Below, one piece after another: positions 42,656 to 57,794 of a DNA stretch of 64,000 bases. Below the pieces are notes generated by a model. The model made no database searches. It was not told the origin of the DNA and saw only the letters and a program-made list of their open reading frames with translations. The DNA is from Ephydatia muelleri. Lineage: Eukaryota; Porifera; Demospongiae; Spongillida; Spongillidae. Positions within the stretch are counted from its first letter, which is position 1. Each line of letters begins with the position of its first letter. The stretch is from contig JABACO010000021.1 in NCBI GenBank assembly GCA_013339895.1, positions 2,074,828 to 2,138,827 of the forward strand, in the 5' to 3' direction. Position numbers and translations under genes: made by a program.

Positions 42656-43432
42656 GATGTGGCAGTACTCACAGGGACCTGGGGAGGAGACAGTCAGGGC
42701 ACTGGCCAGGAGATGTGGCAGTACTCACAGGGACCTGGGGAGGAGACAGTCAGGGCACTGGCCCGGAGATGTGGCAGTATGTACAGGAACCTGAAGAGGA
42801 GACAGTCAGGACACTGGCCAGGAGAAGTGGCAGTATGTACAGGAACCTGAAGAGGAGACAGTCAGGGCACTGGCCAGGAGATGTGGCAGTACTCACAGGG
42901 ACCTGGGGAGGAGACAGTCAGGACACTGGCCAGGAAATGTGGCAGTACTCACAGGGACCTGGGGAGGAGACAGTCAGGGCACTGGCCCGGAGATGTGGCA
43001 GTATGTACAGGAACCTGAAGAGGAGACAGTCAGGGCACTGGCCAGGAGATGTGGCAGTATGTACAGGGACCTGGGGAGGAGACAGTCAGGGCACTGGCCA
43101 GGAGATGTGGCAGTACTCACAGGGACTTGGGGAGGAGACAGTCAGGACACTGGCCAGGAGATGTGGCAGTATGGACAGGGACCTGGGGAGGAGACAGTCA
43201 GGGCACTGGCCAGGAGATGTGGCAGTATGCACAAGGACCTGGGGAGGAGACAGTCAGGGCACTGGCCAGGAGATGTGGCAGTACTCACAGGGACCTGGGG
43301 AGGAGACAGTCAGGGCCCTGGCCAGTAAATGTGACAGTACTCAGTGACCTGGGGAGGAGACAGTCAGGGCACTGGCCAGGGGATGTGACAGGACTCACAG
43401 GGACCTCGGGAGGAGACAGTCAGACAGGCAAG
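42656..43432. repeat. 56-bp minisatellite, ~14 copies, inside the piggyBac element
   Basis: Units contain ACAGTCAGGGCACTGGCCAG, then a variable GTACTCACAGGGACCTGGGG or GTATGTACAGGAACCTGAAG segment. Two unit types alternate irregularly. Long open frames in all forward phases are artefacts. Confidence 0.93.
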
Positions 43433-43464
43433 AATTGTGAGAGCTAGGAAGTTGCAACAAACCA

Positions 43465-43785
43465 GTGGTCCAAAAGGGTCTTATAAAGGGCATCCAATTG
43501 GTGCCGCGAGTGAAACAAGGGTCAACAATACTAAGTACAAGTCGAGCGCTAATTAGAATAAACACATGTATGAACTACGATGAGTTTTATAGTACGGAAC
43601 ATATTGCAGCGGTACCTATATATAATTCTGAAGCTAAAAGGATGTCTTACAAGTATACGCCGCTCAAACACCTAACTACGTTAGTGACTTCTCATCGCCT
43701 CGTACGGTACTATCGTAACACTACCGTATGGGTAGCACAATACAAAATCAGAAAATATTACAACGATCTAACGAAAATACGATAG
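43465..43785 (+). other. 106-codon open frame in the piggyBac 3' region, unrecognised
   Basis: Starts MVQKGLIKGIQL and ends with a basic, tyrosine-rich segment before TAG. It is inside the transposon, downstream of the minisatellite. No domain recognised; it may be fortuitous. Confidence 0.2.
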
Positions 43786-44360
43786 AAAATGGAATACTGA
43801 ACAAGAAAATATCAACTTCCCCATACAAATCTCCTTCCGTTGAACCGCTGCGTACAGTTAACTGACAGGCGTCAAATTTGAAAAACGTACGAAATTAATT
43901 CGGCCGGAAGCGGTTAAACGTAATAATCAATTTGGCTGGTAATCAGTTAAAGTTGGACGTTAGATGTTTTATTTCTTGCATATATCATATGGGACAGTTT
44001 CCGCGAAAATGTCCTATGGTTTATAACATTATAACTATAAAAATGCTCTGCGCGTGAATCGTCGTAGCGTCCGAACGGTTAATGCTGTCGACTTCCTATT
44101 TTCACCACATGATGCCACACCATCTCTTTATGGATAAATCGAATATTTTGTCTCTTAGCTTCACTCCCTGAGGAAAATACAAGAGATCTTACCTCCAGGG
44201 GTTCGAAACACGAGTATTTCCCTGCAGGAGTGTCGGCATTGCCTCAAATTCGGTTTCCAGTTAGAGAAGCTCTTGAGGTACTTAAGTATCCTTTTCGTTA
44301 TAATTTTTACTTCAACAGGTGATAAGATATTTGCTTTCTAAGTTAAAGCACATTTCCCGC

Positions 44361-44410
44361 TAGTTTCGCGGGTCGGGTCTAATACATATAAGACCCGACC
44401 CGCGAAACTA
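44361..44410. repeat. Perfect 20-bp inverted repeat with 10-nt loop
   Basis: TAGTTTCGCGGGTCGGGTCT (44361-44380), loop AATACATATA, exact complement 44391-44410. The right arm overlaps the first base pairs of the duplicated target segment. Confidence 0.85.
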
Positions 44411-44535
44411 ATCGACACATTCTTGCAACTGTGTCCTGTTGGGTTCACTGATTGTTTAGCCAACAGAATAACAAGTTATGTTGGAACTCAATTAAAGTTG
44501 GACGTTAGATGTTTTATTTCTTGCATATATTATAT
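44409..44535 (+). repeat. Duplicate of the piggyBac target region without the insertion
   Basis: Matches 39565-39660 joined directly to 43951-43991: it contains ATGTTGGAACTCAATTAAAG across the point where the element sits in the other copy. It has small indels relative to that copy. It therefore records the empty target with a single TTAA. Confidence 0.88.
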
Positions 44536-44625
44536 TATCTGATATTACATTATTATCTAATAGAGCTACTCCAACACTCTGATAAATTGACAGCTAACAG
44601 TAATAATTATAATTATTGCCCAATT

Positions 44626-44680
44626 ATGGTTTTTCCATTTCTTGTGTTTGGCATAATTTTTATGCTTTATACTATTGGTA

Positions 44681-44753
<73 letters not shown>

Positions 44754-44809
44754 TTGTGTGTGTGTTTGTGTGTGTGTTTGTGTGTGTGTGTTTGTATGTG
44801 TGTTTGTAT

Positions 44810-44903
<94 letters not shown>

Positions 44904-47155
44904 TCTGTGCGGAATGCATAATATCTGCCCTCTTACTATTTACAGACATAACTATGGCATGGCTTTGGATGTGCTGTCAACCATGCCAGGTTTGCTGGGC
45001 GAAATGTAGAGATAAGCAGAAGAAAAAATATCCTCATGTTGAGTACAATGTCCTAAAGGAAGCTCCACTAGCAACAATACAAAAACTGAACCAAGTAGTT
45101 CAGATGCAGGAAACAGCGAATGTCTATTTGCCTCACTTGGTTCCAAAGGTCTCACGTTTTACTGGACAGCCCTCTGCTACAGTAGACAGTGGAGAGACAA
45201 GTGTGCAGTTCTCTCTGTACTATGATATACAAAGGTGCACATTAGATGTGCAACTAATTGAGGTGTCCAATCTTCCAGATATTGGGGGGAAATGCAGCTC
45301 CAAGGTGTATGTCCTCCTATCTTCACTCAAGCTGGAAAGATGGATAGAGTCCATGGTTGCCAGTAATTCTCAAAGCCCAGCTTTTAACCAGACCTTAGAG
45401 TTTCATGGTGTACTGCTTAGCGAGCTGAAGGATATGTTGATTGCCTTTCAAATCCATCATTATTCTGCTAATCACTCAAATAATGTTTTTGGTGTGGCAA
45501 AAATGCTTCTGAAGGATGCAGATATCTACGGTGCATGCACAACACTGGGGATTACTTTGGGACAAAAGCTCAAACAGGTCAGTGAAGAAACTACACCCTC
45601 AGGTGGATTTCAAATTGTCACAAGCTTTGCACATGTTTTCATATAATACTAAATAGGAATTTGCATTTCCTGAACATTAGATTGGCATGCGTACTTGTTT
45701 TCCACTTAAGCTGCATTTAAGATAATATATACTCCTTTGGGAGGTGGAAATAGATACATACATATTTTCTGATTTCCAGATAGAGTTCGAGGGTAAATGT
45801 ATTGATGTGAGATGATTAATCAACCATATAAATCAACCACAGAGCATCGTTGCTCTATGTTCTTCAAAAGCTGCATTGTGATTGACACAATTTCAAAACG
45901 TACTGTCTTATTAAAAGGCGCAATCACTTAAAGATTGATATGTCTAAAGAACTGTACTACAAGTAACTATATTCATGGTGGTATATGCATGGTGGTATAT
46001 GCATGGTGGTCATGGTGGTATGTGCATGGTGGTATATGCATGGTGGTATATGCATGGTGGTATGTGCATGGTGGTAGTGCATGGTGGTATATGCATGGTG
46101 GTATATGCATGGTGGTATGTGCATGGTGGTAGTGCATGGTGGTATATGCATGGTGGTATGTGCATGGTGGTATGTGCATGGTGGTGGATAATTTGGTATG
46201 TGCATGGTGGTATGTGCATGGTGGTATGTGCATGGTGGTGGATAATTTGTTTGCGATTAGTAAATTCAGAATATGCTAATAAAGCATACATGTAACAATT
46301 CAGAAAGTTTTCTGTTGTTTGCTTGCAGCACTCAACTTGATTGGACCATCCCTTTACTTTCATTCGAAAAATAAAATTCATTTTCTCTAGGATCCATGTA
46401 AAAACAAGGGCGATATCCTTCTTGTAATTACATACAAAGAAAATCACATCCTTGAGGGCTCTATAATGAAAGCAACAAACCTCTCTCGCTACTCCTTACC
46501 AGGTCAGTTATGAAATGTTGCTTCATCAGTGTGGTAGCAGGAACCAAGACTAAAGTCTTGCACTTTATCTTATTTCCCATTTATGTTTGTGCACTGAATA
46601 TTGCTAGTTATCTTGGCTGCATGAACAGTGAGAGAGGAAAGGAGGGGGATAGAGAATGAGAAGGAGGGGGGGGGGGAGGGAGAAGAAATAGAATGTGGGG
46701 GAGGAAGGTTGAGAGAAGGAAAGAACTGATATGAAGGAAGGAGGAGAGGGAAGCAGGAGGGAAGTGGAGGTGATGAAATGAGGGGAAGAGGACCTCATGC
46801 AAGGATTTTTATGCATTCCACACAACACTCCGCAGATCCCTATGTTCAGATAGACATGCTCTGCAAAAATCAACATCAGAGTGGATGGAAATCGTCAGTG
46901 AAGAATAGAACAATGACTCCGGTCTACAATGAACCTTTCCAGTTTGACACATCCGGAACTGACATAAACGATGTAAGCCTCAGAATCACTGTTTACGACT
47001 ACCACAAGATCAGAAGTAGTACAGTCATTGGAAGGGTGGTGCTTGGCCACGCCTCTCACATTGAAAGCGGAAGGGATCACTGGGCACATTTAGTACAACG
47101 ATCTGGACAGCCAGTCAGTTACTGGCATACACTAACCTCCGACCTGACCATGTAG
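44626..47155 (+). CDS. Synaptotagmin-like protein 1 (TM, Cys cluster, C2A, C2B)
   Basis: Exons: 44626-44677, 44946-45577, 46391-46502, 46836-47155 (1116 nt, 371 aa). Residues 1-25 form a hydrophobic segment (MVFPFLVFGIIFMLYT...) followed by a cysteine cluster (CCQPCQVCWAKC), like the TM and palmitoylated stretch of synaptotagmins, then a basic linker. C2A ~102-228 (VQFSLYYDIQRCTLDVQLIE). C2B ~235-371 with DPYVQIDML, TPVYNEPFQF and a terminal WHTL motif. The acidic Ca2+ ligands are largely missing: C2A reads SSKVYV where DPYV is usual, and C2B loop 3 reads YDYHKIRSS. It may act in membrane traffic independently of Ca2+. An in-frame ATG at 44509 could lengthen the N-terminus. Intron 1 contains a long TG microsatellite. 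Confidence 0.8.
44687..44902. repeat. (TG)n microsatellite, intron 1 of synaptotagmin-like gene 1
   Basis: About 215 bp with TGTATTTG/TGTTTG interruptions, occupying most of the 268-bp intron. Confidence 0.95.
45973..46250. repeat. ATGGTGGTATATGC-type minisatellite, intron 2 of synaptotagmin-like gene 1
   Basis: 12-14-bp units (GCATGGTGGTATGT/ATAT) in about 20 copies, with two ~33-bp higher-order units ending GGATAATTTG. Confidence 0.9.
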
Positions 47156-47548
47156 CAATTCTTCTCTAATTAAGTACATCTACTAGCCAGTGCAGTATAT
47201 TTAGTACCTAGCAGTGCCTGTTGTATTAGTTTGTATCGGTTGTATGATTCATTGAATTGTATTGGAATCTTGTGTAGTTGTATGACATGCAGATGTAATA
47301 GGTGATAAAGTGTGTGCAACATGTTGACTTTATATTCATCGTGTAGGATTTTATATGGTACGTCTATCTTCATGGGGAGGGTAGCAACTAATTTTTATAA
47401 GCTTGTGGCTGAACTACTAAGAGAAATATTCTTACAGCATACTCATGGCTGGCTAAGATACTAACTAGCCTTTGCCATCCTGGGGTTTGCTGTAATGTGT
47501 CTATGGTCTCTTCCATTACCCTGTCAGGGTTATCACAGAATATATATG

Positions 47549-47625
47549 CATTTCCACTTGAACAAAGCCATTTGAACAGGCTAGAGCTATAGCCTGTTTG
47601 AAGGGCTGTGCTCAAGTGGAAATGC
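47549..47625. repeat. 77-bp imperfect palindrome
   Basis: GCATTTCCACTTGA... at 47549 pairs with ...TCAAGTGGAAATGC ending at 47625, and the inner TTGAACAGGCTA pairs with TAGCCTGTTTGAA. Possible foldback insertion or cruciform. Confidence 0.75.
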
Positions 47626-48210
47626 AAGATTGCCTGAGTGACAACGGCCTCAGAACTACACCACCCACAATAATCTCAAGCAGTTTGGTAACTCTGTTCA
47701 CCACTGCTTCCTCTGAGTATTTTGACATTAACACCACTCAGGAGTCCTGGCTCCACTCACAGCTAATTAATCCCAAGTAGAGAGGAGGAGGCTTACCACG
47801 TGTAAGTGAGGAGGTCCATATTGATATTGCCATCTATATGGGGCGTGTCGTTGTTCTTCTCTATCTGATTGCCCCAAAGCTGGGAGCAGTTTGGGCACCG
47901 ATAGGATTAAAACTGTACTAAACTACTGAATTGGAAGGTACTAACGGATGTTGTTTTAAGTACCAAAAGAAATAATTATCATCAACTTCGGGCTTCACCT
48001 GCTTAGTGTACACAACATTCCGCTCATAACTTAGAACTAAAGTACGCGGAAACGACAGACTAGTACTGTTGAGAAGATACTGACGAGTTGGGCTCTAAGA
48101 CGTGGCTAGTGGATAGTTCAGGTAGTCAATAAGATACGCTACAACGAAATAATGTGTGAATAATTTTGTAACATGTTTGATGGCGCCGTAGTGCGCGCCC
48201 GCGTTTAATA

Positions 48211-48227
48211 ATGTGTGTGTGTTTGTG

Positions 48228-48268
<41 letters not shown>

Positions 48269-48270
48269 TG

Positions 48271-48331
<61 letters not shown>

Positions 48332-48345
48332 ACGTGCGTGCGTGC
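48211..48345. repeat. (TG)n microsatellite with CGTG-type tail
   Basis: About 135 bp TG repeat followed by GTGCGTGCGTGCG. Confidence 0.93.
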
Positions 48346-48843
48346 GTGTATGTATGTGTGGGTGGGGGTGGGATGGGAGTGTCATCCCGTGTGAATAGCC
48401 AGCCCTAACTCGTTCAATGATGGTTTCCGATGTGGTCAGGCCATAATTCTATATTGTAGCCACCTGCCAAACAATTCTGACCACTGAGCGCTTTGGTCAG
48501 GGTTAGACTGTAACGCTAAAATCAAGTGCTTCATTATACTGTTGACTTTAGCGCGGTATAGGAGCCGGGTCCAGGTGTTTGGGGCATACAAAGAATTATA
48601 TTGGACACATCTTACTTGGCAAATCGAACACCGCTGTACTGAGTTGGGTTTGATCTGTTATCTATACATTTTTTTCCCCTATAGTTTGGTATGTGTGCGT
48701 GTGATGCCATATGGGCTGACACCATAGATGTTGCGGCATGTGGCGCCTAGATGTTACGGCGAAGAGGATGCCTTAGGCTGTGAATATTTGTGTCGTAGAT
48801 GAAACATTTTAATGCCCCACTTGACTAGAGGCTGTGTTTTGTT

Positions 48844-51039
48844 ATGCAGACAATGAATTGCTTCAAATCATGCTGCCAACGTTCCTGCTGCAGACTCAAG
48901 GCAAAAAGTTTCCCTAAATTATACGATTCATTTGCAGATTCCTCACGATGCATGTCGCCAATTTGTTCAGAAATGATAACAAAGCCATACTACCAGCAGC
49001 CAATGGAGGAGGAGGATTGTCCAGCCCAATTTCAATCTACCTTTCAATCGTCAGCACCAAATGCGGATTCGACGCGCAGAAACCGGTCAGCAGATGGTGG
49101 ATCGCACTCCAGCATTCACAGATCACATCCCTCGTTGAATATATCTTTGCATCATGACGTACAGAGGTGTAGTCTGGCTGTAGGACTGCTCACAATAAGT
49201 GGACTATCCGTGAAGAATGGACAAGGCATTTTTCTTATCACAACGCTTCTTCCCCTGAAGGAACAGATCAGATCAGAGGTCATTCCTGGCACTGTCCAAT
49301 TTGCGATTAACCAAACGCTAGAACTGCCTTACGAGAGAGTGCACAATCAGACACTAGACATTTCTGTCTTCAGTGCTACAGATGCAGACCTCCTAGGAAA
49401 GGTTTCTGTGGTCTTGGAACAGTTGGGTAATGCTGGCAACTCTCTAACTGTTCACACACTTGATTTATCACAGAGGGACAAGGCACAGGTGAGTTTATGC
49501 TGCATTATACAGTAGGCTTAGATCATATCATGCATGCATGCAACTGATGGTTGGTAATTTAAAAGGTACATAGTTGCCAGTTAACTGTAATGCACGACTG
49601 ACTCCAGAAATTTACATTGTCCTATGCATTAAAAAAATGAAAATTAAAAACTCTCCCGAAACATGTTTGAAACGTGTGGATATTGGATAAATCGATAAGT
49701 ACAAAATGATCAGTGTAGTATATATAAATTATTTGCATTTTTGTTTCTTTGTATTTATGTGTCAGCCTGCTATCTAATATTTTGCCATGCAGTTCCTACT
49801 GCATTGTGCACCTTTATGCATGGCTGTAAATGCTTTGCATACAACTATCACCTCTATTCACACAAGAAAGGCTACCTAACAGCTGAAAATGTACCCCAAT
49901 TTCATCATTGTAACTACTAGTATTATTCAGTTGCACTTAATAATAAGAGGGAATGTCTCTCTAGTTGGATAGCCAATTAATCTCTTTCACTGCATCATCC
50001 TTCTGCCACCACTGCTGTTACATCATAGCTAGATAAATTCTATTCAGCAGTAATGGTTAGTGTCATTTTTGTAATGGTACTCATAACTTAAACCATGATG
50101 GACATTACAATTACAAATATGGTATCCATGCACCATAAGATATGAGACTGCTTATGTACCCAGACTGAATTTGATGAGAGAGGAGAGTTAATGCTCTCTC
50201 TGTGCTATAATGAACGGAAGGCAAGCGTACAGGGCATTGTGCTGAAAGCCAAAAACCTTCCAACTAGAGCCTCCTCAACCATGCCAGGTAGGTCAGATTA
50301 AGTGCACTGAAATGCATTGTTACTTTTTAAATGCAACTGCACAGACAAGTGATTGTGTACTCTTCTAAGGCCTTCAAAAAACAATGTCTATCTTGCAAGT
50401 GTGTAAAACTCTCCCGAAACATGTTTGAAACGTGTGGATATTGGATAAATCGATAAGTACAAAATGATCAGTGTAGTACATATAAATTATTTGCATTTTT
50501 GTTTCTTTGTATTTATGTGTCAGCCTGCTATCTAATATTTTGCCATGCAGTTCCTACTGCATTGTGCACCTTTATGCATGGCTGTAAATGCTTTGCATAC
50601 AACCATGTACTTCCTCCTTTGTTACACATTCTCTCTCCAATTCTTCTTGTTCTAAAACTGTGTTTCTGCACTAAAACTTATCCTATTTCTCATACATGAC
50701 ACTTGCACACTTGCACACTTGCACACAGACCCATATGTTAAAATCACCTTAAACTTTAAAGGAATCACTAGAAACAAGTGGAGATCAACATGCAAATCCA
50801 GAACTGTCTCTCCGGTTTATAATGAGTCATTTTGCTTAGACCTCAGTGGTATGGATCTGGAACACACCTTTCTTCAAGTTGATATTGTTGATCGTAATCG
50901 ACTGTTGCGCAATTATTTCATTGGACGCATTACAGTTGGCTGCTCTGCACCAAGTGAAATGGGTAGAAGGCACTGGGAAGTCATGAGGACACACCAGGGG
51001 GAAGCTATTAGCTACTGGCATAGCCTTGTTGCAAAATAA
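48844..51039 (+). CDS. Synaptotagmin-like protein 2 (Cys-rich N-terminus, C2A, C2B)
   Basis: Exons: 48844-49488, 50164-50287, 50729-51039 (1080 nt, 359 aa). The N-terminus is cysteine-rich (CFKSCCQRSCC, a possible acylation patch) with no hydrophobic TM in this model. The ATG at 48844 overlaps an acceptor-like CAG, so an upstream TM exon could be missing, with translation then continuing through ATG 48853. C2A ~95-215 (LNISLHHDVQRCSLAVGLL) is highly divergent and lacks the DPYV Ca2+ loop. C2B ~222-359 has DPYVKITLNF, SPVYNESFCL, GRRHWEVM and a terminal WHSL. Loop 3 reads VDRNRLLRN, so Ca2+ ligands are incomplete. The exon plan matches the other three genes. Confidence 0.75.
49647..49845 (+). 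repeat. Direct repeat in intron 1 of synaptotagmin-like gene 2, copy 1
   Basis: ~199 bp starting AAAACTCTCCCGAAACATG, nearly identical to 50405-50603. Confidence 0.88.
50405..50603 (+). repeat. Direct repeat in intron 2 of synaptotagmin-like gene 2, copy 2
   Basis: Second copy of 49647-49845; the two flank exon 2 (50164-50287) in the same orientation. Confidence 0.88.
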
Positions 51040-51726
51040 TTATTTTCCATTTCATTGTTTTTGTCAATTGAACTGTGTTTGTAAGAAATGCATATTATCA
51101 TGTGATTTTTTATGACATTGACTCTGTTTTATTTGGCAAATCAGTTGCATCGCTCCGTTAATAATGTAATGCCTGAAGTCTTCTTACTGCAAATAGCAGT
51201 GCTTCACATTGTTGCCACATTTCAAATCATTTCAGCTTTACATGAAAAAGGAACTAATTGTCAGCCATACAAGAAGCTGAACTTTAAAATAGTATAATAT
51301 TTCATCATGCTAAGATATATATATATGCCAGAGTCTAGTATAAATCATCACCACAATAAGCAGCAGGGCTGGTTTGTGACAGGAAGGCTATATGAATTGG
51401 AATGAACCAGAGGCAAACTCAGTTGTGTTACATTGCATGTCTGTCTGAATGACCACTAAATGTTTGGAGTGTATGGTGACTGATTAAATTAAGCCAACAT
51501 TGTACTGTCAACAGTTGCGTCTACGATTGAAAATAGTTTTCTGTTATACCTACTGTTGAAGATAGTTCCATGTTGTGTTGAGACTTTAATCAGATGTATG
51601 CTCCAAATTTTAGAGGATTTCTACTTTTGTAACATTTGCTGCAGTGGATTGTAAAGAAAATGCTTGGTATTGAACATGCACTCAAAATTACATAGAAATG
51701 TGTGCATGTTGTGTGTGTGTGTGTGC

Positions 51727-51757
<31 letters not shown>

Positions 51758-53771
51758 GGTGGGTGCATGTGGGTTTGGGTTTGGGTTTGGGTTTGGGTTT
51801 GGGTTTGGGTTTGGGTTTGGGTTTGGGTTTGGTATGGGTATGGGTGTGGGTGTGGGTGTGGGTGTGGGTGTGGATGTGGTTGTGGTTGTGGGTGTGGGTG
51901 TGGATGTGGTTGTGGGTGTGGGTGTGGGTGTGGGTGTGGGTGTGAGTGTGGGTGTGGGTGTGGGTGTGGGTTCAGGTGTAGGTGCAAGTGCAGGATGGGT
52001 GTGGGTGTGGGTGTGGGTTGTGTTGTGTCTACAGCTCCTTGCAAACACTTTGTAACCTTGGAAGTCAGCTTTTGTGGCACTATATAATGCAGTTTTAACT
52101 TAGGTGACACCATGACTACCACAGAGCTGATGTCAGTGTTCATTATTAAACATCCATTATTCTTGTTTTTTTATTCAGTACTTTGAAACTCGGAAATTTT
52201 TGCTATTGAAATATTTTCGTAGAGTAACAAAATCAACTTTCACGTATTCGTCTTTGAGTAATATTAAAACTGGCAATATATGTATGTTAATTTGTCTTTA
52301 GCCGAATTCAAAGTAGTGTATCACAGGTATTAAATTTCATTCTTGTTAACATTCAGTTATTCAAATAGTAAAAGGAGGTTCAACTATGTAATTATAGATT
52401 CCTCTCCCACCTAATCTTTTTGGGTAAATAACAAAGAGAAAAATTAGTTCCATGCTGCTATATGTTGCAATTTTTGATCCAGAAGTGTGATGTGTGCCCA
52501 CCGGCATAGTTGACTGAAATGTTCAAGCAGGCCATACAGATTGAGGTGTCTTCTCAGATAATCAGGGTGCATTTGCCAAATACCTGTGAATAACTGCATG
52601 ACACCCTTTCAGTGTTGCTACTCACAATTTCTATACATCCATCTATGCGCTGCCTTGTCTTTCAGAACTGTGAGACTTCCTCACTTTTTAAAAACCTTTC
52701 TCAATCCGATCAAGTTTGAAGATGCACTTAAAATAGTGTTTTAATATTATTATTTTTAAATACTATGTCTATGGCCACTCCATTTATTCCCCCCCCCCCC
52801 CAGCTAAAGTCTTCGTTGTGTAGATAAACTGATATATGTGACCTTTCTGTTATAGTAAATATGATATTCACATTTACTATAGCGAAAATGTCACATTGCT
52901 ATTATTTACATACACATTTATACTATGCTTGACAAATAATATTTTCGCCTAAAGTATTTATTCATTTTGGGTGTGGTTTCCTTTATGGATCACGTGAAGT
53001 GTTGAGATCTTGCAGCAAACAGCTATCTAAATTTAAAGTGCCAGCATCACTTTATATTGCTTTTTTTTTTGGAGCTCGTCTTGGTACGCTCCGTGTATGG
53101 CCATAGATGCCAGGTGCGGATTACCTGGACGCGGGGTTGGTTAGGGAATGTTATAATTTACTTTGTTTTTCCTCCGGCGCTTGTGTTCAACCGTCCGTGC
53201 AACAATGCGGTGTATGGTGGAACATACCGACCGTGTAGCATATATGGGTGGGGAGTAATCGCCTGGTTCCGGTCCAGGAGTGCGGTAATTTATGCGTGAT
53301 TGGTTTTGTACCTTAAGACGTACACTAAACCTAATAAAAGGATACTACACATCAATTAAGACACGCTGTTCGCGCACCTGTAAAATGCTTCACCTTGTAC
53401 TCCCAGTGTCCCGAAGCGGAGGTGATGCCTCAAGCGATCAGTTACCATTCTATCTGAGTTTCCCAAGCATGAGGGAAGCAGTTACTTGGCGTGCATGGGA
53501 CCAGAATCGCCTGTCAAAGCCGCGCGATGTCCTGGCCGCGGATAATGATCGTGCGGACTAGGAACGAATGAGGGAATGGTTCTGCCAGACCGATATTACC
53601 GACATTGCCTACCGACGATGCATGGAATAGCCTTTCTTGTAGTGCAGAGGTTTTGTAACAATGTCAAAACATCGCACTATTAACGGTTTTTGTCTTGCGT
53701 ATTCGAGTTAATGTGGTACTATGATAGTATGTAGACAATAATAGAGGAAGTTAATTAAGAAATGTGCAATA
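51040..53771. other. Spacer between synaptotagmin-like genes 2 and 3
   Basis: Contains the GGGTTT/GGGTGT repeat at 51712-52020 and a C-run at 52790-52801. Frames around 53057-53561 lack recognisable features. No gene supported. Confidence 0.5.
51712..52020. repeat. (TG)n, (GGGTTT)~10 and (GGGTGT)n compound repeat
   Basis: TG repeat, then (GGTG)n, then about ten GGGTTT units at 51771-51831, then GGGTGT/GGTTGT units to ~52020. The G-tracts on + have quadruplex-forming spacing. Confidence 0.93.

Positions 53772-57794
<4,023 letters not shown>

Larger units (their letters stand above)
39661..43946 (+). mobile_element. Complete piggyBac-family transposon, 4.29 kb
   Basis: TIRs: left starts CTGATTACCAGCC (39661-39673), right ends with its complement GGCTGGTAATCAG (43934-43946). 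TTAA is present at 39657-39660 and 43947-43950. It contains an intact two-exon piggyBac transposase, subterminal hairpin repeats at the left end and two minisatellites after the gene. The uninterrupted target sequence is preserved at 44409-44535. Confidence 0.92.
47156..48843. other. Spacer between synaptotagmin-like genes 1 and 2
   Basis: Holds the 77-bp palindrome at 47549-47625 and the TG microsatellite at 48211-48345. No gene recognised. An upstream leader exon of gene 2 may lie here but I cannot place it. Confidence 0.5.

Noticed and set aside
42485..43447. Overlapping frames of WQYSQGPGEETVR-type repeats as a repeat protein
   Set aside because: 56 is not divisible by 3, so all frames cycle through the same peptide set; this is the non-coding minisatellite of the transposon.
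51590..52143. Pro/Thr and Gly/Val repeat frames
   Set aside because: Products of the GGGTTT/GGGTGT hexamer array only.
53057..53561. Two overlapping plus-strand frames upstream of synaptotagmin-like gene 3 as leader exons
   Set aside because: No hydrophobic segment or cysteine patch like that of gene 1, and no donor in matching phase.
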